Shown one piece after another: positions 1-11,580 of a DNA stretch of 64,000 bases (position 1 is the first letter of the stretch; each line of letters begins with the position of its first letter). This stretch comes from Alnus glutinosa (lineage: Eukaryota > Streptophyta > Magnoliopsida > Fagales > Betulaceae): positions 6,279,501-6,343,500 of the forward strand of contig NC_084892.1 in the NCBI RefSeq assembly GCF_958979055.1, given 5' to 3'. The notes under the pieces are model-generated. The model worked only from the letters and a program-made list of their open reading frames with translations, made no database searches and was not told the DNA's origin. The position numbers and the translations under genes are program-made.

Positions 1-468
1 CTGGTGGCCTTGCTGTTCGATCTCGCCGGCGCGTGGTCTGCACGCGCGGGGGTTCTTTTTCTATGGTTAGGCACATGTGGATCACGCCTTTGTTTTCAGG
101 CCATAGCGAGTGGTGGCTGGTAGCTGGCGGTGGTTTTGTGCTGGTTGGGGAGCCTCAGGGGTTGGCGGTGATCTCCTTATTTGATGCTGGCAGTGATGGT
201 TTTTTGGTTGGGTGTATATTCTCTGGTTTCTTTGTTGTCACAGTGTCTATGTTATGCACAATTTTATTGGACTATATCTGTAGAGAGTGGTTCAAAAATG
301 GCGTCCTTGTGATGTTGTTTGTTGTGTAGGTACTGCTTTTAAGTCAGACTTGTTTCTGGCTTAGGATGTTGAGGTTTTTTTGTTCCTCATGTCCATCTTT
401 GTAATGCCTTTATGGCTTTGTTTCAGCAATTGATGTAGCACATGCTACTTCGTTCAAAAAAAAAAATT
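1..468 (+). mobile_element. 3' end of a non-LTR retrotransposon (LINE), truncated by the window edge
   Basis: The G/T-rich segment ends in a leader followed by a run of A at about 456-467. The last 30 bases before the A-run (TAGCACATGCTAC...TTC) resemble the tail of the minus-strand LINE at 2775-3540. Its target duplication cannot be assessed because the 5' part lies outside the window. The 98-codon frame at 33-329 is open but shows no domain I recognise. The family assignment is inferred from the tail. Confidence 0.5.
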
Positions 469-2753
469 AAAATGATCAGTGGTGGAGCCAAAACTTTGAT
501 TCACAAAAGGGCACTATTTAAAAAAATACAATTAAACAAAAAAATAATTAAAAATATAACTAATAAAAAAACACTCAACAAAATTTAATTATCGTTTCAA
601 AACATAAAAGCATAACTTGTAATTTAAGCAATAAGCTGGATATCCTGAATTCTTATATTCCAACCAATCAACATGTCATTTGAACTAAGGAGACAAAAAC
701 GTATTTATCCCTAAAATTTAAATTGAGGCAATTTTTTTTCCTTTCTAAATTGTCTTGTAGTAAATGATTGATAATGTCATTTTTATAGATATGCTTTGAA
801 TTTGGTCTCCATTATTAGTATGGGACTCATAATTTATTTTTTCTAAAGTGAGAATCTACTAATAGATTTGTTAATTATCTCGGTACGAGGATGTTTAGAA
901 TTCAATTGACTATAAATTATTGTTTTTCATCATTTTTGATAACTACAATTATATGCTTTATACAATTAAAATATACTAAAAAGTAAAAATATACATATTG
1001 ATTAACAATCAATTTAAAAGACCAATATAAAATTTTAGATAAATAATTGTAAGAAGAAACTCTTTTTTCTCTTATATAGATTCTCTGTGTTTATGGTCTT
1101 CTCGGTACTATTTTAGGAGGCAAAAAAAAAAAAAAAAAAGTCGTAATATTGAAGTTTTGAGAAGGGCAATTTTGTAATGTGGTTTATTAACTTCCTGATT
1201 CAAAACACCAGAAAGTAATAATTAGCATCTCTGCCACTTACAGGTGACAGATACGCTCAACAATCAAAACGACATAAAATCAACTCGGCTAAAATAATGT
1301 GTGATATCATTTTCTCTAACTATTTTTTCTAAATTTAAGAAATAAAATTATTTTATAATAGACTCCTTTATAATTACATATATCAATTAAATATTTTTTT
1401 TATTATTATTATTTTAATCTTTTTCTTATCTTCTTACTTTTTGTAATTGTCTTTTGTCATTATATAATTCATTAGGTTACTACAGAGTCTACAGTGTTAC
1501 CCAAAGATTTAGGAGAAATATAAAAAAATTGATGTGTGTGATTTTTTGTGACTTTTTTTTTAAAAAAATTTTCCCTGTATTTTAAGTAATGAAACCATCT
1601 ATAGGGTATCCGATACTAGTTCTCTAAGATTTCAAATGTGTAGGTTAATTAAAGTGCAAATTATATCCACTCCTGTGATATCCCTTCTGCCTTAGCATTT
1701 TTTGTGCTTCACTTTTCTGCTTTAGAGCACCAGTAGTAGACATTCAACCATTTTTACTAATTCAAGGAATAAAACAATTTTTGCTTCCCTATCTAAAAAC
1801 ATTCTATAATAGCTTCCCTTAATTTTTTTTTTTTGTTTTGACTTTTACTTTATTATAATGAGAGAGAAGATGAGTGAAAGAAAAGAATGAGAAGATGTTG
1901 GTAAATAAAGATGTGGAACTACAAAAAGTTGAAGAAAGCATAAAAATAAAAAACTTTATAGAAAGAACACTGAACAGTAAAGCGAATATTAATCTGTCTC
2001 TTAGACAAATAGTGTTTCCCACTTAAATACTAAGTTTTGCAAAAGGAATTATAACAATTTTGTTTTCAGGATATAACATTGCCCGAGTGTAGTGTGCAGA
2101 TTGCAAATTTTGAACACTACTCTGAATTCAGAAATTCTGTAACAGCAGAGAAGATGAAAAAGAAGAGAAAAAAAAAAAGATGAAGAAAATCTGCTGGAAA
2201 AATATAGTTTTATCTAAATTTTAGAAACAGTTTACAGCAGTTTTAATACAATTTCTAATTGTTGAAAACACAGTTTGATTCTTGAAAAAGCAATTAGAAA
2301 ATATAGTTTCTGACAGTTTAGAAAAACAGTTAAGTACTCAAAAATATGATTGTTAGAAAAACAGTTGTACACATCAGAAAAAGTACACACATAATTAATA
2401 ATCTCGTGTGTGATGATGCGAAAGTGTTAAGTGCGTCTAAAGCGATTAAGCAACACGCGTGCAACGACTATAGTGAACAACTAGTACATCTATACTAAAA
2501 AATCTTATATAGTATAAGAATATGATAAATGCTTATAAAACACACAAAATACTGATAGCTTTTCAATGTAGAACAAAGAGTAATAAAAAAAATAAAGGGG
2601 AAGTTATTATCATGAAATAATTTTCAAAAAAAAAAAAAAAAGACAGAAAATCGAATTTATATTATAAATAATCATCGAGAAGCACGGTAGTATTCCATTA
2701 TTTTTTTTTTTTTGACATTTCTTTTGTATTTAAGAAAAAAAATTACCTATAAA
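469..2753. other. AT-rich intergenic DNA
   Basis: There is no coding frame of substance here, and homopolymer runs are common (A at about 1122-1138, T at about 1822-1834). A motif at about 1724 (GAGCACCAGTAGTAGAC) resembles one end of a Mutator-type MITE, but I could not find the partner end. Confidence 0.5.
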
Positions 2754-2774
2754 ATATCTTCTCCCAATGCTCTT

Positions 2775-3540
2775 TTTTTTTTGAATTAATAGCATGTGCT
2801 ATTATAAATTTTAAAAGCCCACAGGCTTACATCTTGATAAATGAGGGACATATCCTTCACACTCTTAAGCCAGAAGGATCTGACTTAAAAAACAGTTACC
2901 TATGCAGAATCTCAAATTCTATTAAAAAAATTACAAATAAGCCCCCATAGCAAAGAAAATTCCAGTAAAATTTGAGCCACACATAAGCAAAACTGTACAT
3001 AGCAACTGGAGAATACACAAACACATCTAACAGAAAATCAACTCAAGTCGTCGGAAGGGGGCACTGTCATCGCCGGAGACCGGCGCGTGTACAACTCGCG
3101 CCTCCCCCGGAGCTGCCAAACAACAGATCAGCCACCCTCAGGGGCGGTCCTACCTGGAGGCTAGGGGGGGCCAGGGCCCCCCCAAGCCCCAAAATTTTCC
3201 CCTAAAAAAAAAAAAATTCCCAAAAAAAAAAAAATATTTTAAAATTTTACCCCTTAATTTTTTTAATTTTTTGAGTTTTGCCCTCTCTATTTTTTTTCTT
3301 TTCAATTTGGCCCCTCCATTTTTATAAACCTAGGTCCGCCACTGGCCACCCTGTGTCCGGGCACCGCCTTTGCAAGGTGAAAAACGGCGGAGCGAAACCT
3401 CCATGCGCTGCTCAAAGAGAAGACTTTCCTGGCGCGTGATGATCACGCGCCGGTCACCGATATCCCCTACGGCCGAAACAAACAACAACAGAATTAGAAA
3501 ATACCGGTGAACCCATCTTGAATGTCGTCGCGTGCCCCTC
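2775..3540 (-). mobile_element. 5'-truncated LINE insertion with about 20-bp target-site duplication
   Basis: On the minus strand the insert runs from 3540 down to an A-tail (T-run at 2772-2782). It is flanked by nearly identical direct repeats starting ATATCTTCTCC at 2754-2774 and 3541-3561, with one mismatch. A tail plus a long target duplication is the signature of target-primed reverse transcription. The tail shares its last 30 bases with the LINE remnant at 1-468. No reverse transcriptase domain remains. A hAT MITE sits inside it at 3139-3344. Confidence 0.72.
3139..3344. mobile_element. hAT-type MITE nested in the LINE, 8-bp target duplication
   Basis: The element starts CAGGGGCGGTCC and ends with the complement of CAGTGGCGGACC. 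Such CAGGGGCGG-like ends are typical of hAT elements. The 8-bp sequence GCCACCCT occurs immediately on both sides, at 3131-3138 and 3345-3352, with no mismatch. The 206-bp interior is A/T homopolymer-rich and non-coding. Confidence 0.85.
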
Positions 3541-3561
3541 ATATCTTCTCCGAATGCTCTT

Positions 3562-4345
3562 ATTAGTTTTTACGGTCAAATTTTTTCTGCCACGGATCAA
3601 ATGTTGCAGTGATTCTCTGAGGTGAAAATAAAGGCAAAGAGAGACGTAGAGAGATTTTCGTATAAAAAGAAGAGCATCTCTGCCTCCCAGCAATAAGACA
3701 TAAAAGTTATGGTACAGAGCATCTCTGCTCATCACTATAAACTTGTTATTTATTTCTTAGCTTTTAGCCTTGTACTTACTTATTTTTTAATATAAATTTA
3801 TTTATCTTATCTATTCTTTTTTCTTAATTATTATTTTTTATATATTCCTCCCAATGGTAACATGAAAAAGGAAAAAAGAAAAGAGAAAAGAGAAAAAAAA
3901 AACATTAAAGAAACGATCTAGTTTGCTTAAAAACAACGTAATGGATCGAATGTGGATATATGTATATATACAGTAGACTTTATTTTCGTCAACTGTTAAA
4001 ACAAATTGAACTAATTGTGTTTGCCGATTTGTTTAGATTATAGATCCGTGGTTGAAGAAGAGGAGCTCTCTACCCGGAGCAAACACTTTGGGGACTTGGG
4101 GTGAATTAATTTGACGGGTTAAATATATTGAAGAAATATATAAAAAAAAGAGGGCGGAAGAGAAAAAACGGAAGAAAATAATAGACTACGTTATATTAAA
4201 GTAGTGTTGTATTTAACAATATTACGTAGGTCTTTATTTATAAAAAGACAATGAATAGTGAACAAAAAATCCTAAATTATATATATAAGGTATGGAATAA
4301 ATCTTAATAAAAAGATAATAAACATAGAATAATATAAAGAAAATG
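3562..4345. other. AT-rich intergenic DNA
   Basis: I see no gene here. Purine-rich tracts lie at about 3865-3905 and AT dinucleotide stretches at about 3955-3970. Confidence 0.5.
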
Positions 4346-4490
4346 TTAGATTTACAACATCAATATAACAACTGTACAACAACCCTTCACATGAGGGTAA
4401 GTCCCACACACTGAGGCCTACCCTCATGTGAGGGGTTGTTGTGCAATTGTTGTGCAATTGTTGTGATGGTGTAGTGTAAGAATCAAATCT
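4346..4490. mobile_element. Foldback MITE, short member of the same family as 9690-9990
   Basis: Arms CAACCCTTCACATGAGGGTA and TACCCTCATGTGAGGGGTTG form a strong inverted repeat around a GC-richer loop at about 4400-4420. Outer flanks (TTAGATTTACAAC and the complement of GAATCAAATCTC) extend the fold. The same outer motifs bound the larger element at 9690-9990. No target duplication is clear. Confidence 0.6.
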
Positions 4491-4528
4491 CTAATATAAA
4501 ATATTCTAACAACATGCATTTTACCTAT

Positions 4529-4702
4529 TAGTAATGTTTTTTGCATAACTTTTGTACAACTCTAACTATTTCTTGTTTTTTTTTTTTGAATTTTTTATGA
4601 TTAATCATTAGATTTATTTTTTTATTTGTAAGCCATAAATTTTTTTTAAAATTATTAAAATTATATAAGAGTCGTATAAAAATCATGTGAAAAACATTAT
4701 TC
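4529..4702. mobile_element. MITE related to the element at 36770-36950
   Basis: The ends AGTAATGTTTTTTGC and the complement of GAAAAACATTATTC match the ends of the 181-bp element at 36770-36950. The centre shares the ATGATTAATCATTAGATTT-like segment. It is diverged and poly-T-rich. The flanks share only TTTTAC, so a target duplication is uncertain. Confidence 0.5.
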
Positions 4703-5360
4703 TTTTACATGCACATTATTACGGTTTGTAAACCAAAAGAAAAATCAAAAGAGCAGCTAATGCTATGCTCCTGACCCGCCATTTTGTAATGCTCTTTTTT
4801 GATTTTTACAGCTCGTCACCGTCCTTGTCTCTTCCTGCATAAATGTCTTCAGGCGCGTGTCAGAAATTTGGTCGGTCGTACCAAAGGAAAAATTAGTCGG
4901 TATAATATCATAATCCCTATTTTTAAATGAAATAAATACTATTAATTTTATAATTAAAATTTAAAATTAATGTATTTAATAATATAAATAATTTTATATT
5001 ATTAATTCTATTTAAAAAAAAACATGTTAATATTAACTTTATATTGTAATAATATAAAAAAATTTAAATCATAATCTTTCATTTAAAATTAATAATACAA
5101 TATTGAGACCACTTGAGAAGCAGCATGAAACAGCCTTTACGTCTGGACTCACTTTTTTTACCGGTTCAACAAATTATCATTACCACGCTTTTCCGTCTCT
5201 TTTTCTCTTTTCAATCCACTGATGACACGCATCCCTCTAACATTACCCAACAAATACTACTATATTCGATTTTCATAGTGCTCAATAGCTAGTTGGCAAG
5301 CATCTCAGCTGAGTTTCAATTCATGGAAAAGCATGCATAACTAGATGGGATGTCTTAGTT

Positions 5361-5468
5361 ACACAATCAAAAGTGTATAATTTTTATACACCAAGATATA
5401 TTAGTGAGATCTATAGTGAGACTCACATGAGTCTCAATTGTGTAAAAATTATATACTTTTGATCGTGA
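5361..5468. mobile_element. Small foldback MITE, about 108 bp
   Basis: About 30-bp imperfect inverted ends are visible: ACACAATCAAAAGTGTATAA on the left and the complement of TATATACTTTTGATCGTG on the right. An inner palindromic core (GTGAGACTCACATGAGTCTC) lies at about 5417-5436. The segment is non-coding, and no target duplication is clear. Confidence 0.6.
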
Positions 5469-5879
5469 AAAATCATTTTCCAATGGGATTTGCTTTGGTG
5501 TTCTACTACTGTTGCAGCTGAATCTGTACTTCCCCATTCCAACTCAAATTTCTCTGATTTTGGCATTATGTGATCGGCTGTTGAGTTATCCTGTTGCATG
5601 AATAAATATTCGTTAATGAAACAATTAATGGAAATTGGATGCTAGAATTTTGAAATGTGTTTTTGAGTGATGTTTCCTTCTTGTATTAGAGTTTCCTTAC
5701 CTGCCACTTTCAAGGGAGCAAATGTATTGATGAAAGCAGTTTAATCGATCAAAAGGAATTTTGATTGGTTACGTAAAACTCAACACGCGAAATATTTAAT
5801 TAAAATAAAAGTTGAATGACGAAAACCATGTTCATATTTTTGGACTTCCGCTCTGATATCACGTTGAATAATTACTTAT

Positions 5880-6013
5880 TCTAAAAATTTAAATTTATAA
5901 AAAATAACAAATTTAATCATCAAATTAATATTCTAACAGTAAATACTTAAATTTAAATTTATAAAAAATAAAAAATTTAATCATTTAATTAATATTCTAA
6001 CCCTCAATACTTA
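5880..6013. repeat. Two-copy AT-rich tandem repeat, unit about 67 bp
   Basis: The block from TTAAATTTATAAAAAATAAC to CTCAATACTTAAATG occurs twice head to tail with few differences. It is non-coding. Confidence 0.6.
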
Positions 6014-6451
6014 AATGTAGTAAAAGTAGATGGCTATCGATGGCTAATGACCCCTTTTTTTTTTACTCCAAATTCATTATGGGTATTGTTCAAGTACTTT
6101 CTCTCTTTGTAGTTATCCAGATAGCCAAACGCTTGTCCGTATAAACTTAGTTTGGGTTAAAGGCAAAATTTGAGGATTTGGATTTAGACAAGAATTATAC
6201 ATATCCTTTTAATCGGTGGCCTATTTTATTTGCTGCGTCATACGGAGAGAAACAAGAAGAAAGCCTAATCTAATTATATTGCATCTAACAAAAGAGTGCC
6301 CCATTCTTGTTGAGGTCCAATTTGGCACCCACCCTACCCGCACGTACAAAACGAAGGCTCCTTTGTCCTTCTTCAAGAAAAGAAAAGGAGGGTAAGGTTA
6401 GTTTGGAAAGTTTGGCCTTGACACAAAAGTAGAACCATACCAGTCCTTCCG

Positions 6452-6967
6452 CTAAATCCCTTGGGTTAGCCATTCCAATCTTCTGTTTGGCTCCATGTTT
6501 GCGAATATCTTCGCTTTATTTTTTTCAGAGAATGAATAGGCAACCTTCCAATAATTTTCCTCTGAGATGTCATGTTCAGCTGCAAGATCGTTGAGAAGCG
6601 CCATGGCATCAAGTATTGGATCTGAGGGTCGACTTGATGTTGCAGCATTAGATGGGCCTTTTCCCAAGTTGGTTTGCATGCGATCAAAATGTCTCCACAT
6701 CTCTGACAACTCACCCGACATTTTCTGGATTTCAAGTTCGTCACCCCGTGAAGAACGCTTGCTGCTGCATGAGGACTGGAGGAGTGATGCGCGCCTCTTT
6801 CCCTTAGATTGGGGCTTCGTTTTCCTTGCACTATGATTGTCCGGCTCATCCAAGTCAATAATTGCACACGGAATATTTAGGTCAATGCCATCTTCGTCCT
6901 CATCCGAATCTGGCGAGTCCTGTGTACTTGCATGCCCAAACTTCCCAGTACGTAGCATAAGCTGCAT
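6452..6967 (-). pseudogene. C-terminal fragment of a Myb/SANT-like DNA-binding protein
   Basis: The minus-strand frame of about 170 codons is acidic and serine-rich near its start (DSDEDEDGIDLN). It ends with a helical segment (DPILDAMALLNDLA...RRLEWL) like the C-terminus that follows the Myb/SANT-like domain in LIMYB-type and PIF/Harbinger-associated plant proteins. A TGCAG acceptor at about 6959-6963 suggests it was a last exon. No Myb/SANT domain was found in any frame up to about 8250. It is most likely a detached exon of a transposon-derived gene. An expressed gene with a distant first exon is possible but less likely. Confidence 0.5.
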
Positions 6968-7683
6968 TTACTGTCTTCTAATATGGTAAAAAGGAAACAA
7001 ATACTCCCTAATTAAGGACCTCAATTAATAATTGTAAAGTAAGGGTTATTTACCAAAATACTCAATAAAGTACGGATTTTTTTTTCGTAAGAATAATATG
7101 GTTAGAAATTAATTAATTACTTATTTTTGTTATAAAATCTGGCCTTATTTGAGTTGTGCATAAACAAGATTTGATAAACAAAACAGAAAAAGAAAGAAAG
7201 AGAACTCTTTGCTTGGCCTAGAAAAAGAAAGTGTATACAAAATCTATGAAACGTAGCAGTCTCAAATTGGCTACATTCATATCCATAGTTCCTGAACTTC
7301 ATCTTCATTATGTGCATCTTTATTGGCTTAAAATAGAAAAATATGTTAAAATATGAAGATATTTATCCAATTATTTCTCATGTTCTCTATAAATTTGAAC
7401 ATATCATTTTTTTTTTTTTATTCAAACCTATTTTCCATAAGAAAAATAAAAAAGTATATTCTAAAAGTAAGTGTTTCTTGTAAAATTTCATCTAATGTGA
7501 ATATCAAATAGTTTTTTGTATATATATTTTATATTTCATTTTTTTACTTGATATGACACGTTTAAAGATTCTATCAATTTTTCTAATTATATGAATTTTA
7601 TTTATTTATTTACTATATGAAGTAATTAAGCACTTTTTAAAATTTAAAGAACTATTTGTCAAAACCTCAAACATTGACTAAAA
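6968..7683. other. AT-rich intergenic DNA
   Basis: I see no gene or defined repeat here. The translated frames are low-complexity. Confidence 0.5.
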
Positions 7684-8250
7684 ATGTTTTTATTTTCATT
7701 TTTTTTCTTATTAACTATTTCTCGATCCTTTTGCAACTGTTGTGCAGATTCAAAAGACATAGGTGAGTCCCACGACTGTTGTGCCAGAGACATTTCTGTA
7801 AGTTATAAATCACCAAACACCTGCTGCCCTACAGAATCAGGAGAACTGACCTTGCTCTGTGATCCAGTTACCGGACCTGTCGTACGAACTGTTGCAGACC
7901 TTCGTTGCCCCTTGCTCCTGTGTGTTGTGGATGCCGAATGACAGCTTCTAAGTGCATATGGGTGCTTGACGGAAGGAATTGCTGTATCCCTCACTTTGCC
8001 CATATTTGAAGGGAAGGGAAGGGGGTTTTCAAACAAGGCCGTAGAGGTGAGCTAGTACGTGTTAAGCTCATGAAAGATTCGCCCTCATCCCATGATACCA
8101 GCTGCTCAGAATCCACCACGGGATCCTCTCGTAATAGTCATTATACTATACTTAAGGAAGATACCCAAGAATCATGCAAGAATATAACAGTATGTATCAA
8201 ATCTCCGGCTAGCCAGCAGCCAAGTGATGTCCAAGGACCAAGTAAATAGA
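7684..8250 (+). other. Open plus-strand frame interrupted by one stop, unidentified
   Basis: One plus-strand frame runs from an ATG at 7684 to the stop at 7939-7941. It then stays open in the same frame to a second stop near 8248, so only one internal stop occurs in about 185 codons in very AT-rich surroundings. Composition in the second half (serine, aspartate, lysine) is protein-like, but I recognise no domain. A purine-rich motif at about 8015-8045 whose complement reads GGCCTTGTTTGAAAACC resembles a transposon end. It could be a decayed transposon exon or chance. Confidence 0.25.
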
Positions 8251-8389
8251 AAACATGCGTACTACTTAAAAAAATAAAAAGAAAAAAAAGAATACATGCG
8301 TACTGCCCAAACAAGGAAAACTAGCTCACGTCTTATCATAATTATTTGTATTTTCCTTTTGTGTACCGCACTAATAGGATGTTTTTGTT

Positions 8390-8560
8390 TAAGAAAATGA
8401 TTATTTTACGTTACATTATTGTACACCAATTTTATACTAAGACATATTAAGTATTGGACTTATATATGTTGGTTTTATATATATGAATCTTATATACATG
8501 AATTTTACACTCAAAATATCTTAGTGTATGATTGATGTAGATCAGTAATATAATGTAAGA
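8390..8560. mobile_element. Degenerate foldback MITE
   Basis: The left segment TTATTTTACGTTACATTATT pairs imperfectly with the complement of the right segment around TATAATGTAAGAATAAC. Inner parts (ACTAAGACATATTAAG and ATATCTTAGTGTATG) also pair. Boundaries are approximate and no target duplication is clear. Confidence 0.4.
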
Positions 8561-8609
8561 ATAACATATTTTTTGAATTTATTACTTTATACTATATATA
8601 TTTTTTTAG

Positions 8610-8777
8610 CAATGTTTTTTTGCACAATTTTAAGATTTTTTTTTTAAAAGTGAAGCATTGAATATTTAAGACCCATACGTAAAAAAACAAATTTAATAAT
8701 TAATCATAAAAAATAGTTAAAATTGTAAAAAAAAAAAAAATTATATAAAAATTGTACAAGAAATACTATTCACATTT
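8610..8777. mobile_element. MITE related to the element at 36770-36950, second diverged copy
   Basis: The left end AGCAATGTTTTTTTGCACAA and the right end TTGTACAAGAAATACTATTC follow the layout of the 36770-36950 element. The central block (ATTGAATATTTAAGACCCA...TTAATCAT) is shared with it. Homopolymer runs have expanded. Confidence 0.5.
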
Positions 8778-9689
8778 TCTCTTGTAGAGTACCGACTGTA
8801 TGGCATTATAAATACGAATATGCATCATTGTTCAGTTTTGCAGTTTATGTTTAGGTATTAGAGTTAAAAGTCTTCGGTTTGAAACTTTTGACTCCGATAT
8901 TTACTTATTTCACGAGTTAACCGCGTCTATTAAAAAAATATTTGAATTCACATATAAAAAAAAATGTTAAAATATTAATTAAATAATTAAATATATATAT
9001 ATTTTTTTATCGACTTAAATTTTGAATTAAGCAATGATTAAATAATTAAATTTATGCTTAAATTTTGGTGATTTAACCAAATGGAGACACTGAATGGAAA
9101 AGGGGCGGTTGATCGTGATAGAATCGCAGAAATGAAACTTGATGAGCAGATCTTTTTCTTGGATTTCTCTGAGTACTAGTCTGGAGTTGATGGGAAGATC
9201 TTTCTTGGATTTCTTTTGTATTAACTGCTTCATTGATTCAGCTGGTTGGGGTAATAATAGAGATATGTGAGAAAAGAGGGGGCAAATTGGAAGGAAAAGG
9301 ATAAATATCTGCCCTTTTTCTGTGAGAGAGGAAAGTAGATGAAAGGAGTTTTCGAGGCTTTTTCTGAGGGCCTGATGAGGCTTTCTGGAAGGAAGGAGTT
9401 TTCTGAGGCTGTTTCACCGGCTTTTTCTGACGAGTTATTCTCCTGCAAGGAACCGAGTGGACTTGAAGAGAAGTTCACACCGTTGGATTTGTTTGAGTTG
9501 GTTTAATCCGGATGGTTCAATGGCGAGAGAGAGGAGAGCAGATGAGTTTTATTTTGCTTTTTCTGATGGTTCAGGCGCACGTTAGCCGAGAGAGAGGAGA
9601 GCAGATATTTTTTAAATACGGATGGCATTTAATAGAACCTGCCGCACCTGCCGAGGCACGAGCCTCAGAGTTTTTTTTTTTTTTTTTTA

Positions 9690-9990
9690 AAATGTTGGAT
9701 TTATAATACCAACATAACATGTGCACAATACTCCCTTACATGAAAGTTGTATCTAAGAAAAATGATAGAAATGCTCACTGTGCACAACAAGTACACAACA
9801 GCAAGACACAATGAAGCGGGGCCTACACATTGGGTCCACTCCATTGTGTCTTTGTGTTGTGCACCTGTTGTGCACTGTGAGTGCAAGAATCACTTTCCGG
9901 TGTCTAATGTGTGAGGCTCACCCTCATGTAAGGGAGTGTTGTACACTTATTGTAATGGTGTAGTGCATAAATCAAATCTCTTAGTTAATT
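9690..9990. mobile_element. Foldback MITE interrupted by a second inverted repeat
   Basis: The outer arms are at about 9694-9755 and 9893-9990. They pair through ACTCCCTTACATGA on the left and TCATGTAAGGGAGTGTTGTA on the right. The layout is the same as the shorter element at 4346-4490, but the loop is replaced by a separate hairpin (9762-9892). The small minus-strand frame here is not a gene. Confidence 0.55.
9762..9892. mobile_element. Hairpin nested in the 9690-9990 MITE
   Basis: Arms with GCTCACTGTGCACAACAAG on the left and the complement CTGTTGTGCACTGTGAGTGC on the right form a near-continuous inverted repeat. The GC-richer loop at about 9812-9835 is itself partly palindromic. No target duplication was settled by eye. 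Confidence 0.5.
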
Positions 9991-10154
9991 GTGTCTTCAT
10001 ATTTAATTTTTCTTTATATTTTTAATAAAAATTATAAATAGGCCTATATAACAAATTTTTTTTATCAAATCTCTTAGTTAATTGTGTCTTCATATTTAAT
10101 TTTTCTTTATATTTTTAATAAAAATTATAAATAGGCCTATATAACAAATTTTTT
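9971..10154. repeat. Perfect or near-perfect 93-bp tandem duplication
   Basis: The unit starts ATCAAATCTCTTAG and ends in a T-run. It occurs at 9971-10063 and 10064-10154, followed by a further ATCAAAT. The first unit begins exactly in the right end of the foldback MITE at 9690-9990. The copies differ mainly in T-run length. Confidence 0.85.
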
Positions 10155-10159
10155 ATCAA

Positions 10160-11339
10160 ATGTTAAACTTAATATTTTGTAGATTTGTCTCCAAGGGTAG
10201 ATTAATCAGAGAAAAAACAAGTAAAATATGTCTTTTTGAGTTATTATCTGGCAGTTGGAAAAGTGGATAAATTTGTTTTGTGCTTAGTTTTTGTTTGGCA
10301 ATTAACATATAATTTCTCTTCACTTTTTTAAAAAAAATCCACTTAAGAACGTATCAACTTTTTTCACTTTTTATATTATATTAATAATTTTTTATTACTA
10401 CTCAAATAAAAAAATTTACTAAAATATAATTTATTTATTTATTTTTACTTTTTCATACAAATTCTTTTTACTTTACATCTCATCAATCACTTTTTACTAT
10501 TACTAAAAAAAAAAAAAAAAACTCAACTCAAGTACTCAACCATACTTACCAAACATTTGTTTGAACGTAAAGGATAAGTCTAGTTTTGTTAAGGCTTGTT
10601 TGGCAAGGGAAAGAAAATTATTTCTTTTTCTTTTTGCTTTTTTAAAAAATAATTAATTTCAAAACATTTTAATTTTTTATTATAATTTAAATAAAAAAAA
10701 ATTCGTTACAATATATTTTTTATTTTTTACTTTATATCAAATCTATTACTTCTTAGTGTTTAGTGTGTTTAGTTTGTTTCTCGCTTTGAATTTGTTGTCA
10801 ACTAACCAAAAGGGCTTCTTGATTATCATTTATTTTCCGTGAAGGCAATCACTTGGTGTTGCTCTGAAAAATTGTAGAGTTTCATTTAACATGTCTGGTG
10901 CAAAGGATGGAATTCGCCTCTTTCAAGTTTCAATCATGTGATTATAAGATTAGTTCACCTTCGATTCGTCATACAATAGAGATCAAAGGCCACATTTGCA
11001 CGTCGGTGCATCCACACCTACATTACCTCTCATAGACGACATTGAAGAAGGTGAAGATTGTAAACCCTAAACAGTAAGATTGGAAAACTTTAAGCAAAGA
11101 ATCCTAACTGAAACTACAATTTCAAGAACTTACCGATACTCAACCTTATTTGCCTTCCTTATGGAAAGATCTTCCATTTAACCTCCTCCATCTTCTTCCT
11201 CCTTAAATTTTGCCTTTTGAGTTATGCTTCCCCAACATTCAGAAAATGCTCAGGAACCAACATGAAGACAAGATGGGCACGATTGGGGCTAAAAAGCAAA
11301 AATTATTGCCGCCCATCTTTCATTTCTCGCACGATTGGG
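10160..11339. other. AT-rich intergenic DNA
   Basis: No coding frame is supported. One-sided motifs such as AAGGCTTGTTTGGCAAGGG at about 10590 look like single transposon ends, but no partners were found. Confidence 0.45.
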
Positions 11340-11580
11340 GTTGAGGTGTAAAGCAAAAACTAAAACGGCGTCGTTTTTAGGCTAAGGTTTTCGTGGACTA
11401 ACGGTGACTCAACCTAACGGGAATTGTAAAATTAGACAAACAAGTAACGAAATGATCTATTTCAAATTCTCGAAAAACTTAAGGACCCAATTTTGATTTT
11501 TAAAATGTGAGGAACTAGTTTCAAATCGCGCTCTAACTCATAGAGTTATTATAGCTGACCATTTTAGCCATCTACTATCG
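11340..11580. repeat. Remnant resembling a Mutator-type terminal repeat
   Basis: The order of motifs (AAAACGGCGTCGTTTTT, then CTAACGG...ACTCA, then CAAATTCTCGAAAAACTTAAGGACC, then GATTTTTAAAATGTGAGG, then CTCTAACTCATAG) parallels the right terminal repeat of the element ending at 55086. It is diverged and stands alone. Confidence 0.4.

Noticed and set aside
33..329. 98-codon frame at the left edge
   Set aside because: It lies in a LINE tail region with G/T-biased composition. The hydrophobic translation is a composition effect and shows no reverse transcriptase or RNase H motif.
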